Shown piece after piece: positions 46,259 to 55,542 of a stretch of DNA of 64,000 bases. The stretch spans positions 496,001 to 560,000 of the forward strand of contig NZ_CADFEJ010000002.1 of NCBI RefSeq assembly GCF_902833055.1, given 5' to 3'. Position numbers and translations under genes: made by a program. The first letter of the stretch is position 1; each line of letters starts with the position of its first letter. The notes under the pieces were generated by a model. It did not search any database. It worked only from the letters and a program-made list of their open reading frames with translations, and was not told the origin of the DNA. This DNA is from Burkholderia territorii. Its GTDB lineage: Bacteria; Pseudomonadota; Gammaproteobacteria; Burkholderiales; Burkholderiaceae.

Positions 46259-46874
46259 CTGGAACTCCTTCGCTGGTTGAGGCACTGCGCCTCTGATTAG
46301 TATGCCGAGCCTGCCCACGCCAATAGCGATTTCGAATATGCCGGATAAGTGGAGTTGTCTCGTTGAGGACGAGGCGATTTTGGCGACCACGCACGCGGCC
46401 AGGAAATCCTCGGTGCCGATTCCCTGTTTTGTGGATTCAATGGTCCTGCTCGGTCGCTATTGGCGTGAGCAGGCTCGGATCTCGCACGGTCACGTCAGCT
46501 GTTCAATTTGCTTCGTCCAAAGCAGATTGTTTTTTTGTGGGGAGGCCGATCGGTGACAACGCACCAGCATTCTATCCAGTCTGATTTTGGTGAATACCGC
46601 TCGTGACAAAGCTTGACAGAGTTATTCCTGATTTATCGATTAACTGTCGAAAATGGTTATTTAAAAAATATTAATCACGGCGCTTCCCGTATTCCGCAGA
46701 CCACGCGAATCGACGTCAGACCGAGTGATGGGCTTTGCGATACCCGATGCTCGTACCGGGAAGCGATTGGCAAATCGGATCGCTCGCAAGCGCGGCGCGA
46801 TGGCCGCCGCGACCCGCACCCGGTTGCGGCCATCGCGCTTATGATGCGGGAACGTCACTGCTGGATTTCCGCTC
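46259..46874. other. Promoter region of the fimbrial operon and the divergent SDR
   Basis: About 615 bases with no supported gene. It is relatively AT-rich at 46600-46680 (TTATTTAAAAAATATTAATC), which fits an H-NS-silenced fimbrial promoter. No inverted repeats of the kind that bound an invertible switch were seen. Confidence 0.45.
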
Positions 46875-47678
46875 ATGGATACGCTGCATCTACCGACAAT
46901 TTCGCCCGACGCCGAAACGGATGCCGACGCACTGCCATCGCGCATATCGAAGCCGGTTGCGCTCGTCACGGGCTCGACGTCCGGTATCGGCGCGTCAATC
47001 GCGCGGCGTCTGACGGCGGACGGCTACACGGTGATCCTGCATTCGCGCAGCTCGGCGGAGGTCGGCCGCGCGATGGCGCGCGAACTCGGCGCGGCCTACG
47101 TGCAGGCCGATCTCGCCGACGACGGCGAGCGCGTGCGGCTGATCCGCGAGGCGGTCGCCGTGCACGGGCGGCTCGACGTGCTGGTGAACAATGCGGGCGT
47201 GAGCCGCGTGATTCCGCATGACGATCTCGCGGCGGCCACGCCCGACGTGTGGCGCGAGATGCACGAGATCAACGTGATCGCGCCGTTCCGGCTCGTCGCC
47301 GAGGCGCAGCCAGCATTGCTCGAAGCAGCATCGCGCGGGCGCGCCGGTTGCGTGATCAATGTCAGCTCGCATGCCGGCGTGCGGCCGAAGGGTGCGTCGA
47401 TTCCGTACGCGGCCGCGAAAGCCGCGCTGAATCACACGACGCGGCTGCTCGCGCGCACGCTCGCGCCGGCAATTCGCGTCAACGCGGTCGCGCCGGGGCT
47501 CGTCGATACGCCGCTGACCGCCGACTGGACCGATGCGCAGACCCTGTGGCGCGAGCGCGCGCCGATGCGCCGTGCTGCGACGCCGGACGACATTGCGCAG
47601 ACGGTCTCGATGCTGGTGGCATCCGATTACGTGACGGGCGAGATCGTGATGCTCGACGGAGGCTTGAATCTGACGTGA
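46875..47678 (+). CDS. Short-chain dehydrogenase/reductase (SDR)
   Basis: A 267-residue classical SDR. The cofactor motif is VTGSTSGIGASIA, followed by DVLVNNAGVS, NVSSHAGVRPKGASIPYAAAKAALNH with catalytic Ser, Tyr and Lys, and APGLVDTPL. The first 25 residues are an Asp-rich extension. The C-terminal GEIVMLDGGLNLT is typical. Substrate unknown. It is transcribed away from the fimbrial operon. Confidence 0.88.
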   Translation: MDTLHLPTISPDAETDADALPSRISKPVALVTGSTSGIGASIARRLTADGYTVILHSRSSAEVGRAMARELGAAYVQADLADDGERVRLIREAVAVHGRLDVLVNNAGVSRVIPHDDLAAATPDVWREMHEINVIAPFRLVAEAQPALLEAASRGRAGCVINVSSHAGVRPKGASIPYAAAKAALNHTTRLLARTLAPAIRVNAVAPGLVDTPLTADWTDAQTLWRERAPMRRAATPDDIAQTVSMLVASDYVTGEIVMLDGGLNLT

Positions 47679-47869
47679 TGGCGGTATGACGTGAGTGCCG
47701 GCGCGGACGCGGGCGGATGTGGGGAGATGCGGCTACGGATGCGCGTGCCGGAGGCGCCGCCCGGCCCGGCCGAACCGTGTCGCCGGGGCGCAGCCGTTCG
47801 CCCCGACCCGGCGCGCACGTGCCGGCGCATCGCCCGGCTCGAGCGTTGCGCCAGCCTCGATCTCGTCGC

Positions 47870-48649
47870 TCAGCCGATGCGCGCGCGCAGCCGCGCAAGC
47901 GCGTGGTCGTGCGTGCGTTCGAACTTCAGCGGCGTGACCGCGATATAGCCTTCGCCCAGCGCGACCGTTTCCGAATCGGCATCGTCGTCGCGCGGCGCGC
48001 GCGCCAGCTTCAGCCAGTGATAGTCGATCTCGCGCGGATCGCGCCCCGACACGATTTCGACGCCCTGCAGCGTGCCGGCGCCCTGGTTCGTCGCCTTCAG
48101 GCCGCGCACGTCGTCGGCCGGCCGCGCCGGGAAGTTCACGTTGAGACATGCATCGCTGTCCCAGCCGGCCGCGATCAGCCGGCGAATCACGTCCGGCGCA
48201 TGCGTGCGCGCCGTATGCCACGGCACCGCGTTGCGATCGCTGAAGGCCTGACTCAGCGCGATCGCCGGCACGCCGACCAGCATGCTCGTCATCGCGGCGC
48301 CGACCGTGCCGGAGAACACCGTTTCGGTGCCGAGGTTCGCGCCGCGATTGACGCCGGACAGCACGACGTCGGGCCGTGCGTCCTTCATCAGGTGACTAAC
48401 CGCGATCGCGACGCAATCGCCCGGCGTGCCGCGCACGGCGAAGCGGCGCTCGCCCTTGCGATGCACGCGCAGCGGTTCGTGCAGGCTCAGCGAATGCGAC
48501 GTGCCGCTCTGGTCTTCGGCGGGCGCGACGATCCACACTTCGCGCGCCAGTTGCGTGGCGACCTGTTCGAGCACTTCAAGGCCGGGGGCGTCGAATCCGT
48601 CGTCGTTGGTGAGCAGGACGCGGTCGAACAGCGGGCGGATTTCTGACAT
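47870..48649 (-). CDS. surE: 5'-nucleotidase SurE
   Basis: A 259-residue metal-dependent phosphatase that dephosphorylates nucleoside 5'-monophosphates. The family motif is at the N-terminus: LLTNDDGFDAPGL (metal-binding Asp-Asp). VAPAEDQSGTSHSLS carries the second metal Asn/Ser region, and LSGVNRGANLGTETVFSGTVGAAM is the conserved active-site loop. Length matches the family. A second surE paralogue elsewhere in the genome is possible. Confidence 0.92.
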   Translation of the reverse strand: MSEIRPLFDRVLLTNDDGFDAPGLEVLEQVATQLAREVWIVAPAEDQSGTSHSLSLHEPLRVHRKGERRFAVRGTPGDCVAIAVSHLMKDARPDVVLSGVNRGANLGTETVFSGTVGAAMTSMLVGVPAIALSQAFSDRNAVPWHTARTHAPDVIRRLIAAGWDSDACLNVNFPARPADDVRGLKATNQGAGTLQGVEIVSGRDPREIDYHWLKLARAPRDDDADSETVALGEGYIAVTPLKFERTHDHALARLRARIG

Positions 48650-48765
48650 CGGGACGATCCTCGCAGATAGGCAATGGGGGAAAGGACATCGCGGTTACCC
48701 GAAAGGCTAGCATCCGGTCGCGACGCGCGTCGCGTCGTGCAGCGCCGCCCTTGCGCGCGAATGCG

Positions 48766-48790
48766 AAAACGGGCGCATGAGGCGCCCGTT
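48766..48790 (-). terminator. Rho-independent terminator of azlCD
   Basis: AACGGGCGC (48768-48776) pairs perfectly with GCGCCCGTT (48782-48790). Four T residues follow on the minus strand. It lies 60 bases beyond the azlD stop. Confidence 0.8.
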
Positions 48791-48850
48791 ATCCCCGGCT
48801 CGACGTGCTGGCCGTATCGCGGGCCGGAACCGCGCGGCCCGCTTGGCCGC

Positions 48851-49153
48851 TCACCCGAGCAGGTACCGCAGCACGCCGGCCGACACGACGCCCACGATGA
48901 CGGTCGGCAGGATCGACAGGCGGGTCGCCGCGATCAGCGTGGCGGCGAGCGCGAGCAGATCGGCCGGGCGCGTCGACACGAAGGCCGGTGCGATCACCGA
49001 GATCAGCACGCAGCCGGGCACGTTCTCCATCACCGATGCCATCCGCGGGCTCAGCGTGCGGTTGCGCAGCAGCACGTAGCCGAGCACGCGCGACAGGTAG
49101 GTCGTCGATGCCATCAGCACGATGGTCGCGACCGTCGCGAAATCAGGCAGCAT
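48851..49153 (-). CDS. azlD: AzlD-like branched-chain amino acid exporter subunit
   Basis: A 100-residue hydrophobic protein with about four membrane helices (YLSRVLGYVLL, MENVPGCVLISVIAPAFV, LLALAATLIAATRLS, VIVGVVSAGVLRYL). It is the small partner of AzlC; together they form an exporter of branched-chain amino acids. The start overlaps azlC by 11 bases, indicating translational coupling. Confidence 0.88.
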   Translation of the reverse strand: MLPDFATVATIVLMASTTYLSRVLGYVLLRNRTLSPRMASVMENVPGCVLISVIAPAFVSTRPADLLALAATLIAATRLSILPTVIVGVVSAGVLRYLLG

Positions 49154-49880
49154 CGCGCGGCTCCCACAGCAGCGCGGCGATCAGGCCCGCGCACGCGCCG
49201 GCCGGGACGTACCACGCGCCGGGCACGGCCAGGTGCGTGGCGGCCGCGACGACGAGGCTCACGAACCACGGACGGCTCGCGCGCATGCCTTTCCACATCC
49301 CGCGCAGCAGCACCAGAAACACGGCCGTGAACGCCATGTCGAAGCCGTATTGCTCGACGTTGCCGATCGTCGGGCCGACCGCCGCGCCGAGCGTCGTCAT
49401 CGAGATCCACGTCAGGTACAGCCCCGCGCATATGCCCGCGTAATAGGGGACGCTGATGTGCGTGGCCGCGCGCGAGCGCGCGTCGGCGAGCGACATCGCC
49501 CAGCTTTCGTCGCACATGAAGAACAGCGCGGCGAACGCGCGGCGGCGCGGCAGGCGCCGGATGTAGGGCGCGAACGCCGCGCCCATCAGGATATGGCGCG
49601 AGTTCACGAGGAACGACATCGCGACGATCAGCGCAATGTGCGGCGGCGACGTCCACAGGTGGATTGCCGCGAATTCCGAGCCGCCGCCGAAGTTCAGGCC
49701 CGTCATCATCGGCACCTCGAACAGGCTCAGCCCTTTTTGCGCGGCCTGCGCGCCGAGCACCAGCGCGAACGGCACGAAGCCCAGCATGACGGGCAGCGCC
49801 GCGCGCAATCCGCGGCCCATCTCGGCGACATAGGCGGGCTTGTCGCGAAGCCCGGACGACGTTGAAACGCTACTGCTCAT
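49143..49880 (-). CDS. azlC: AzlC-like branched-chain amino acid exporter subunit
   Basis: A 245-residue inner-membrane protein with about eight helices. The ATG at 49880 has a perfect GGAGGAG site four bases upstream. GFVPFALVLGAQAAQKG and FGGGSEFAAIHLW match the AzlC family (YgaZ-like), followed by LVNSRHILMGAAFAPYI. It is divergent from an Lrp-family regulator, like azlB-azlCD and similar valine/leucine exporters. Confidence 0.9.
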   Translation of the reverse strand: MSSSVSTSSGLRDKPAYVAEMGRGLRAALPVMLGFVPFALVLGAQAAQKGLSLFEVPMMTGLNFGGGSEFAAIHLWTSPPHIALIVAMSFLVNSRHILMGAAFAPYIRRLPRRRAFAALFFMCDESWAMSLADARSRAATHISVPYYAGICAGLYLTWISMTTLGAAVGPTIGNVEQYGFDMAFTAVFLVLLRGMWKGMRASRPWFVSLVVAAATHLAVPGAWYVPAGACAGLIAALLWEPRDAA

Positions 49881-50000
49881 TACTCCTCCTTCGGGGGAGG
49901 AGGATTGTCTGCTTTTTTGACTCGAATCGGGTTGCGTTGCCGATCGAAATTCATAAGAATTTGGCATTGAGCGCGGGATTCGCGATTTTTTTGGAATTTG

Positions 50001-50465
50001 ATGCCAATGAAGCTTGACGCTATCGACCGACGGATCCTGAGCGCGCTGCAACGCGACGGCCGCATGCAGAACGTGGAACTCGCGCACGAGGTCGGGCTGT
50101 CGCCGTCGCCGTGCCTGCGGCGCGTGCGGTTGCTCGAGGAGGCGGGCGTGATCGAGAAATACGTGGCCGTGCTGAACCCGGCGAAGGTCGGCAAGGGTCT
50201 GACGATCTTCACGCGCGTGTGGCTGAAGGGGCAGGACGCCGAATCCGTGAACCGCTTCGCCGAGGCCGTCCAGCAGATGCCGGAAGTGGTCGAATGCCAT
50301 CTGATGGCCGGCGACTGCGATTTCCTGTTGCGCGTGGTGGCCGCCGACATCGACGACTACCGGCGCTTCCAGATGGAATACCTGACGCGCATCCCGGGCG
50401 TGCTTAGCGTGAAGACCGACATTCCGATGCAGAAGATCAAGCTCACGTCGGCGCTGCCGACGTAA
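50001..50465 (+). CDS. Lrp/AsnC-family regulator divergent from azlCD
   Basis: A 154-residue protein. AsnC-type HTH at residues 5-60 (AIDRRILSALQRDGRMQNVELAHEVGLSPSPCLRRV, in parts), then RAM domain (VVECHLMAGDCDFLLRVVAADIDDYRRF). The start could be the ATG at 50001 or 50007; only the first has GGAA at suitable spacing. Position points to control of azlCD by branched-chain amino acids. Confidence 0.88.
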   Translation: MPMKLDAIDRRILSALQRDGRMQNVELAHEVGLSPSPCLRRVRLLEEAGVIEKYVAVLNPAKVGKGLTIFTRVWLKGQDAESVNRFAEAVQQMPEVVECHLMAGDCDFLLRVVAADIDDYRRFQMEYLTRIPGVLSVKTDIPMQKIKLTSALPT

Positions 50466-50683
50466 CGCGGCGCGGGTGTGTGACGCCGATTCGGCGAATC
50501 GTCACCGGCCGGTGACATTTGACCGATACACTGGGAGGACGAGCCGCTTGCCGCGCACCGGCTGAGTCACGGTGCGATTTCGATGCGCAAGCAACTAACG
50601 GTCAATCGCGAAGGGATCCGTGACGGCGCGCGCTGCGCGCGATGCGATCCGTTGCGCGGTGCGTCATTCTTGTCGAGCCATTC

Positions 50684-51253
50684 ATGCAGCCATTCAACAA
50701 TCCGTGGAATTCGCTGGAAATCGTCAAGCTCGTGCTCGGCGTGCTGACGCCGTTGTCGGTCGCGTGTCTCGGCTGGCTCGTCGCGCGCCGGCTGAAGCGG
50801 CTCGAGCTCGTGCAGTGGACCAACCAGCGGTTGATCGAAAAGCGGCTCACGCTGTACGACACGGTCGCGCCGCAGCTCAATGCGCTGCTGTGCTTCTACA
50901 CGTGGATCGGCTACTGGAAGGACATCTCGCCGGACGACGTGATCCGCGCGAAGCGCGAACTCGACCGCACGTTCCACATCTACCGCTACCTGTTCGACGA
51001 CGACGTGTACGACGCGTATCACACGTTCATCCACGCGTTGTTCGAGATGCATACGGGGCCGGGGCGCGACGCGCGGATTCGTTCGCTGATCCAGTCGCCG
51101 GACGGCGACCGCAGCGTGCACGGCACGTACGAGTGGAAGGCCGCGTGGTCGGAGCGGTTTTCGACCGCCAACGTCACCGACAAGGCCGATGTGGTGCGGC
51201 ACTACACGCGGCTGATGGAGCGGTTACGCGTGGCGCTCGGCGCGAATCGCTGA
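50684..51253 (+). CDS. Membrane-anchored hypothetical protein
   Basis: A 189-residue protein from the ATG at 50684. One N-terminal transmembrane helix (VKLVLGVLTPLSVACLGWLVA) is followed by a mostly helical soluble part rich in Tyr, Asp and Arg (HIYRYLFDDDVYDAYHTFIHALF). No named domain is recognised. It is followed by a toxin-antitoxin locus on the other strand. Confidence 0.65.
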   Translation: MQPFNNPWNSLEIVKLVLGVLTPLSVACLGWLVARRLKRLELVQWTNQRLIEKRLTLYDTVAPQLNALLCFYTWIGYWKDISPDDVIRAKRELDRTFHIYRYLFDDDVYDAYHTFIHALFEMHTGPGRDARIRSLIQSPDGDRSVHGTYEWKAAWSERFSTANVTDKADVVRHYTRLMERLRVALGANR

Positions 51254-51457
51254 CGAGTACGCACGCGCGCCGGCAGTGGATTCGTTACCGGGCGATGCGC
51301 AATGATTGCGTCATGCATGCAGTCGATGCGCGATGCGCGCGGCGGCTGACGGGTTTGCGGCGCTGTTCACTCGCGTGAAGCTCGCCTGCTGATCGACATG
51401 GGTTTCGATCGCGCGTCGCGCCGGCCGCGCACACGACGGGTGACCGGGAACGACGCG

Positions 51458-51745
51458 TCACGCGAGCGAGATCACGAGTTTCTTGCCGCAAGCTGCCGCG
51501 TACTTGCGCAGCGTGTCGATGGACGGTGAATGCTGGCCCGTTGCGAGCGCGCGCTCGAGCCGCGTCACCGCCGGTGCTTGCGTGCCCATGCGCTCGGCTA
51601 CATCGGCTTGCGACAGGCCGGCGTCTCGCCGGGCAGCCAGCATCATGTCGAGCAGTGCGAGTTCTTCGCGGTTGAGCCGCTCGTATTCGGCGTGCACCTC
51701 GGGGTTGGACAAGGCACGCTCGCGTAGCGCCTTATACGTTGCCAT
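51458..51745 (-). CDS. XRE-family antitoxin (HigA-like)
   Basis: A 95-residue protein. The HTH is at residues 40-80: LSQADVAERMGTQAPAVTRLE. It overlaps the toxin gene end by 14 bases, so the pair is translationally coupled with the toxin first, the HigBA arrangement. The N-terminal helix (LNREELALLDMML) probably binds the toxin. It likely represses the operon through the palindrome at 52076. Confidence 0.87.
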   Translation of the reverse strand: MATYKALRERALSNPEVHAEYERLNREELALLDMMLAARRDAGLSQADVAERMGTQAPAVTRLERALATGQHSPSIDTLRKYAAACGKKLVISLA

Positions 51746-52073
51746 CTTGAACCTCCTTGAGTCGTTGCCGTGCGATTTGCAATTCCTTGCGCGGCGTCTT
51801 TTGCGTCTTCTTCACGAAACAATGCAGCATGACGATACGCCGCTCGACGATCGCGCAGTAGAACACCCGGGCGATGCCTTCGGCGCCCTTCAGTCGCATT
51901 TCGTACAGCCCGTTTCCCATCGACCAAGTGTGCGGCTCGCCGAGATTCGGGCCGTACTGTTCCATGCGATCGGCCAGTGCAAAAAAACGAGCACACAGCG
52001 TTGTCGGCAACGCGATGACGGCTGTTTCCACGCGTGCATTGAAGAAATGAATGTCGTATGCGTTAGCCGGCAT
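51732..52073 (-). CDS. RelE/HigB-family toxin (Gp49-like)
   Basis: A 113-residue protein starting at the ATG at 52073. It shows the phage-Gp49/HigB layout: alternate helices and strands ending in LYEMRLKGAEGIARVFYCAIVERRIVMLHCFVKKTQKTPRKELQIA, where the Arg, Lys and His residues match the mRNA-interferase surface. Members cleave ribosome-bound mRNA in the A site. The palindrome TAACA-AATA-TGTTA lies three bases upstream of the start. Confidence 0.87.
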   Translation of the reverse strand: MPANAYDIHFFNARVETAVIALPTTLCARFFALADRMEQYGPNLGEPHTWSMGNGLYEMRLKGAEGIARVFYCAIVERRIVMLHCFVKKTQKTPRKELQIARQRLKEVQDGNV

Positions 52074-52502
52074 AGTAACAAATATGTTATATAGATGCAA
52101 ATGCGGAGCCCGACCGCGACAGCGGACGCGGGCGGACGTTCGGTTCGTCGAAGCGTCGTTACGTCCGTCGTGGATTTCGATCGGGAAGGAGACGTTCGAC
52201 GGGCATCGGGCGAGCCGAATCGGGCAACGTGTGCGATGCGGTGTCGGCGCGGGGAGCGCACGTCGGAAGCGCCGGCGTGCAGAGGTGGAACACGGAAGTC
52301 TCCCGATGCCGAAGAAGCGTGAAAGGGAGGTCAGTTTGGGTGCGTGCGTGATGCGGGTCAATCGACCGGACGGCCGATGATTCGATGCGGCGCTGCGGCC
52401 GACGCCAACGGATTCGCGCCGTTTCGCCGCGACAACGAACGCATGCGGTGCGATCCCGCGTGAACGAACCGGCGCGCGTGCCGACGCTGCGCCCCGCGCC
52501 GA
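52074..52502. other. Region between the toxin-antitoxin operon and the PASTA-like gene
   Basis: About 430 bases carrying the toxin-antitoxin promoter. AT-rich near the toxin start (52076-52100), then ordinary GC-rich DNA. No gene is supported. Confidence 0.4.
52076..52089. promoter_or_regulatory. Palindromic operator of the toxin-antitoxin pair
   Basis: TAACA (52076-52080), AATA, TGTTA (52085-52089) forms a perfect inverted repeat within an AT-rich promoter-like stretch, next to the toxin start. It is a natural site for the XRE antitoxin. Confidence 0.6.
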
Positions 52503-53363
52503 TCACTGCTTTCTGCAAGCCACCTGATAATCGATCACGGTGTTCGCCGATGGCACGTCCGGCTCGCCGCCGGCCGTGGTCACACCGAGCACGCCGGCCG
52601 CGTTCCGATACCGCAGCGCGCAATATCCCATGCCGGTGCCCGAGCACGCTTCGGCTTCGATGATCCCGTGTTTCGCAAGCGTGGCCGCGCCGTCCATCGG
52701 GTCCGGCTTCTCGTGCGGGCGCAGCGGCTGCCAGCCACGCGCGATCAGGATCTTGCGCGCCGCGTCGAGCGGTTTGCCGTACACGTTGGGCACGACGGCA
52801 CGGCCGTGGCAGAACGTGCGCTCGGCGGCGACGGCGGTCAGCCGCAAGCCGCCCTGTTCGTCGCGCAGCTCGCCGACGGGTGCCGACGGGCCATCGCCGC
52901 CCCAGACCAGCAGCGCGCCGCTTTCCAGTGGTTCCACCGAGCCCAGCTGCCAGCCGGCCGAGCGTGCCGTATAGCCGAGCGCGACGAGCGTCGTGCCGTC
53001 GAAGACGCCGACATTCGCATTGCGCGCATAACAGATCGCGCTCGTCCCTGGCTTGAAACCGCTCGCGAACGTGACAACCGTGTAGCGGCCGAGCGGCGCT
53101 TCCGACGTGACGATCCAGCCGAGCTTCGCGACGTCGCGGCCGGCCGCGCTTGCGGTCTTCGCACGATATTGCGCACAGAACGCGTCGAGCGTGCCGTTCT
53201 CCGGCGAGCGCGGCAACGCGCCGAGCGGAACCAGCGACGCGCCGGCGATATCGGAAGCCGTGCGCAGCGAGTCGGCGAACGCCGCGCCGCCAAGCACGAC
53301 GCCCGCGACGGCGGCGATCGATGCGGCGACGCGGGAAAACCGCAGGGCCGTCATGCGATGCAT
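52503..53363 (-). CDS. Secreted hypothetical protein with a PASTA-like segment
   Basis: A 286-residue protein. An N-terminal signal peptide ends near AAFA-DS. The body has several Cys residues (ICYARN, FCHGRA, AEACSGTGMGYCAL) suggesting periplasmic disulfides. Near residue 190, VVPNVYGKPLDAARKILIARGWQPL is the PASTA/VPxxxGxxxxxA pattern, a module that in other proteins binds peptidoglycan or beta-lactam. Role unknown. It is followed on the same strand only by unrelated genes. Confidence 0.68.
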   Translation of the reverse strand: MHRMTALRFSRVAASIAAVAGVVLGGAAFADSLRTASDIAGASLVPLGALPRSPENGTLDAFCAQYRAKTASAAGRDVAKLGWIVTSEAPLGRYTVVTFASGFKPGTSAICYARNANVGVFDGTTLVALGYTARSAGWQLGSVEPLESGALLVWGGDGPSAPVGELRDEQGGLRLTAVAAERTFCHGRAVVPNVYGKPLDAARKILIARGWQPLRPHEKPDPMDGAATLAKHGIIEAEACSGTGMGYCALRYRNAAGVLGVTTAGGEPDVPSANTVIDYQVACRKQ

Positions 53364-53425
53364 GGGAATGGATGCGGGGAAGGAGCGGGCATCGACCGTT
53401 TGCGCGCGTGCCCGTTGCCGCGCAT

Positions 53426-53758
53426 TCAGGCCTTCGCGATCACGTCGATCCGCAGCGCGTCGCCGCCGTCGACGATCGCCAGCAGGCGATCGACGTTCGG
53501 GTGTGCGCCCGGGCGGTTACGCGCGTCGGCGGTGTGCTCGGCGAACACGGCCAGACCGTGCTCGGCGGCCTTCGCGTCCAGTGTGCCGAATGCCTGCTTC
53601 AGGTAGTTGTACACCGCGAGCGAGCCCTGCTTGCCCGGCTGGTTCTCGATGCTGGCGACCACGTCGCCGTTCGCGGCGACGAGATCGATGCGCGCGATTC
53701 CGTCGATGGCCGGCAATTGCGCGAGGTTGTCCTTGAATACGTGGGTCGGTTGAATCAC
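53426..53758 (-). CDS. DUF2322-family protein
   Basis: A 110-residue protein matching DUF2322 in length and in its strings, such as IARIDLVAANGDVVASIENQPGKQGSL and HPNVDRLLAIVDGG. It has no signal peptide or transmembrane segment. No biochemical role is known. It is 44 bases downstream of the flavin reductase gene on the same strand. Confidence 0.8.
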   Translation of the reverse strand: MIQPTHVFKDNLAQLPAIDGIARIDLVAANGDVVASIENQPGKQGSLAVYNYLKQAFGTLDAKAAEHGLAVFAEHTADARNRPGAHPNVDRLLAIVDGGDALRIDVIAKA

Positions 53759-53802
53759 TGAAACACTCCGTCGGTTCGGTCATGGGTCGATCGGCCCGTA
53801 TC

Positions 53803-54495
53803 TTATCCGATCGACATGCCCGCTTCGCGCGCGCGATCGATGTCGGGGCTGCGATAGGCGCGCTCCTGAATCTCGGCGAGGCGTGACGCATGCACCTGAT
53901 GCGGCGCGAGGCCATAGAACTTCTGAAAGCTCATGATCAGCGGCGACCACTTGTCCGGATCGATATGGTCCGCACGGCCGTCCATCAGCAGGTCCGGATG
54001 GACGTGAACGCGCTGGATCCGCACCTCGAACACGCGGATGTGGCCGCGCAGGTCCGGTGCATCGTCGCCCATGCCGTGCGTGGCGGCGAGCACCGCTTCC
54101 AGATGCACCGGACATTCGAGCGCACGCGGCGGCGCGATGGTCTGCGACGCCGTTTCGGTGAGCCCCGCGGTGCCGAACTTGTCCGGTTCGTACACGTAGC
54201 CGCGTGCCTGCTTCGACGCGGGCACCGGATGCGTGCCCGTCGTGCGCGCGATGCGATCGACCGAATGCGCCTGCGCGGCCGACGGCAGGTTCAACACGCA
54301 TTCGCCGATGCGCATCAGGTTGTGCGTGGTCTGCGAGCTGGCGGCGAGCCCGAGCATGCAGCGCCAGCCGAGCCAGAACGCGGACGACATCGGCGCGAGA
54401 TTGGCCGTGCCGTCCGGATTCAGCGTGCTGATCAGCACGACGGGCGTGCCGAAATAGAGGATGTTGGGTTCGGTGACGCGATGCGGAGCGTTCAT
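53803..54495 (-). CDS. Flavin reductase family protein
   Basis: A 230-residue protein from the ATG at 54495. The FMN-binding split-barrel sequence includes PVVLISTLNPDGTANLAPMSSAFWLGW, near the N-terminus, and CVLNLPSAAQAHSVDRIA. Such proteins reduce or bind FMN and often serve monooxygenases. It precedes the DUF2322 gene, possibly in one transcript. Confidence 0.82.
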   Translation of the reverse strand: MNAPHRVTEPNILYFGTPVVLISTLNPDGTANLAPMSSAFWLGWRCMLGLAASSQTTHNLMRIGECVLNLPSAAQAHSVDRIARTTGTHPVPASKQARGYVYEPDKFGTAGLTETASQTIAPPRALECPVHLEAVLAATHGMGDDAPDLRGHIRVFEVRIQRVHVHPDLLMDGRADHIDPDKWSPLIMSFQKFYGLAPHQVHASRLAEIQERAYRSPDIDRAREAGMSIG

Positions 54496-54732
54496 GGTCG
54501 GTCCTTCGTTGACGGGATCGGTTCCCATGCTGATCGCATCGTGTCCGTGCGGCGCTCCGATTCTTGTCATGTCATTCGAGTGACGCGGCGCGCACGGCCG
54601 CGTGCACGGTCCGCCCGCCGCCGGCATCGCGCGTGCTTTTCCGCTAGAGTAGGAAATCGAAGGCAGCACGTGCCGCCACGCCGGCACGCGGCGGCCATGT
54701 TCCACCGTTCCACCATTGCACACGAGGGCCCG

Positions 54733-55059
54733 ATGGACATCGAGCAACGCTACACCGCCAACGCGCCGACGCGCGCGGAAGTCGACGCACTGGCCGGTGC
54801 GACCGTCATCGAATTCGGCGCGAACTGGTGCGGAATATGCGCGGGCGCGCAGCCCGCGATCGCCGCGTCGTTCTCCGCGCATCCGGGCGTGCGGCACCTG
54901 AAGATCGAGGATGGCCCGGGCCGGCCGCTCGGCCGTTCGTTCGGCGTGAAGCTGTGGCCGACGCTGGTATTCCTGCGCGACGGGGTCGAAGTCGCGCGCG
55001 TCGTGCGCCCGACCGATGCCGCGCAGATCGATGCCGACGGCTTCGCCGCGCTCGCCTGA
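54733..55059 (+). CDS. Thioredoxin-like protein
   Basis: A 108-residue thioredoxin fold with active site WCGIC near residue 35 and cis-Pro loop KLWPTLVFLRDG. Its WCGIC differs from the classic WCGPC. No signal peptide, so it is cytoplasmic. Only seven bases separate it from the next gene (YjbQ), so the two form a probable operon. Redox partner unknown. Confidence 0.85.
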   Translation: MDIEQRYTANAPTRAEVDALAGATVIEFGANWCGICAGAQPAIAASFSAHPGVRHLKIEDGPGRPLGRSFGVKLWPTLVFLRDGVEVARVVRPTDAAQIDADGFAALA

Positions 55060-55066
55060 GGTCGTC

Positions 55067-55486
55067 ATGCAACAGGCCATCACGCATATCGGCGTCGAAG
55101 CGCGCGGCAGCGGCCTCGTCGAGTTCACGCCGCAAGTGCGCGCGTTCGTCGACCAGCAGGCGATCCGCACCGGGCTGCTGACCGTGTTCTGCCGTCATAC
55201 GTCCGCGTCGCTGCTGATCCAGGAGAACGCGGATCCTTCCGTGCAGCGCGATCTCGAACGGTACTTCGCGACGCTCGCACCCGAGGACGACACGCGCTAC
55301 GAGCACGACACCGAAGGGCCCGACGACATGCCGGCGCATCTGCGCACGGCGCTGACGCAAGTGCAGCTGTCGATCCCGGTCGAGCATGGACGCATGGTGC
55401 TCGGCACCTGGCAGGGCATCTATCTGTTCGAACATCGCCGCGCCGCGCATCGGCGCGACATCGTGCTGCATTTGATCGGCGAATAA
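55067..55486 (+). CDS. yjbQ: YjbQ-family protein
   Basis: A 139-residue protein of the YjbQ (UPF0047) family. FCRHTSASLLIQENADPSVQRDLE and GTWQGIYLFEHRR are hallmark strings containing conserved His and Asn residues. Some members show thiamine-phosphate synthase activity in complementation; the true role is unclear. It is seven bases downstream of the thioredoxin-like gene. Confidence 0.88.
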   Translation: MQQAITHIGVEARGSGLVEFTPQVRAFVDQQAIRTGLLTVFCRHTSASLLIQENADPSVQRDLERYFATLAPEDDTRYEHDTEGPDDMPAHLRTALTQVQLSIPVEHGRMVLGTWQGIYLFEHRRAAHRRDIVLHLIGE

Positions 55487-55542
55487 GCGCGAACGCGCGA
55501 CGGGCGGGCACAACGCCTGCCCGTCGTGCATCGCGGCCACGC

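Noticed and set aside
46259..46874. Possible invertible fimbrial switch
   Set aside because: No inverted repeats flank a promoter segment and no recombinase gene is nearby.
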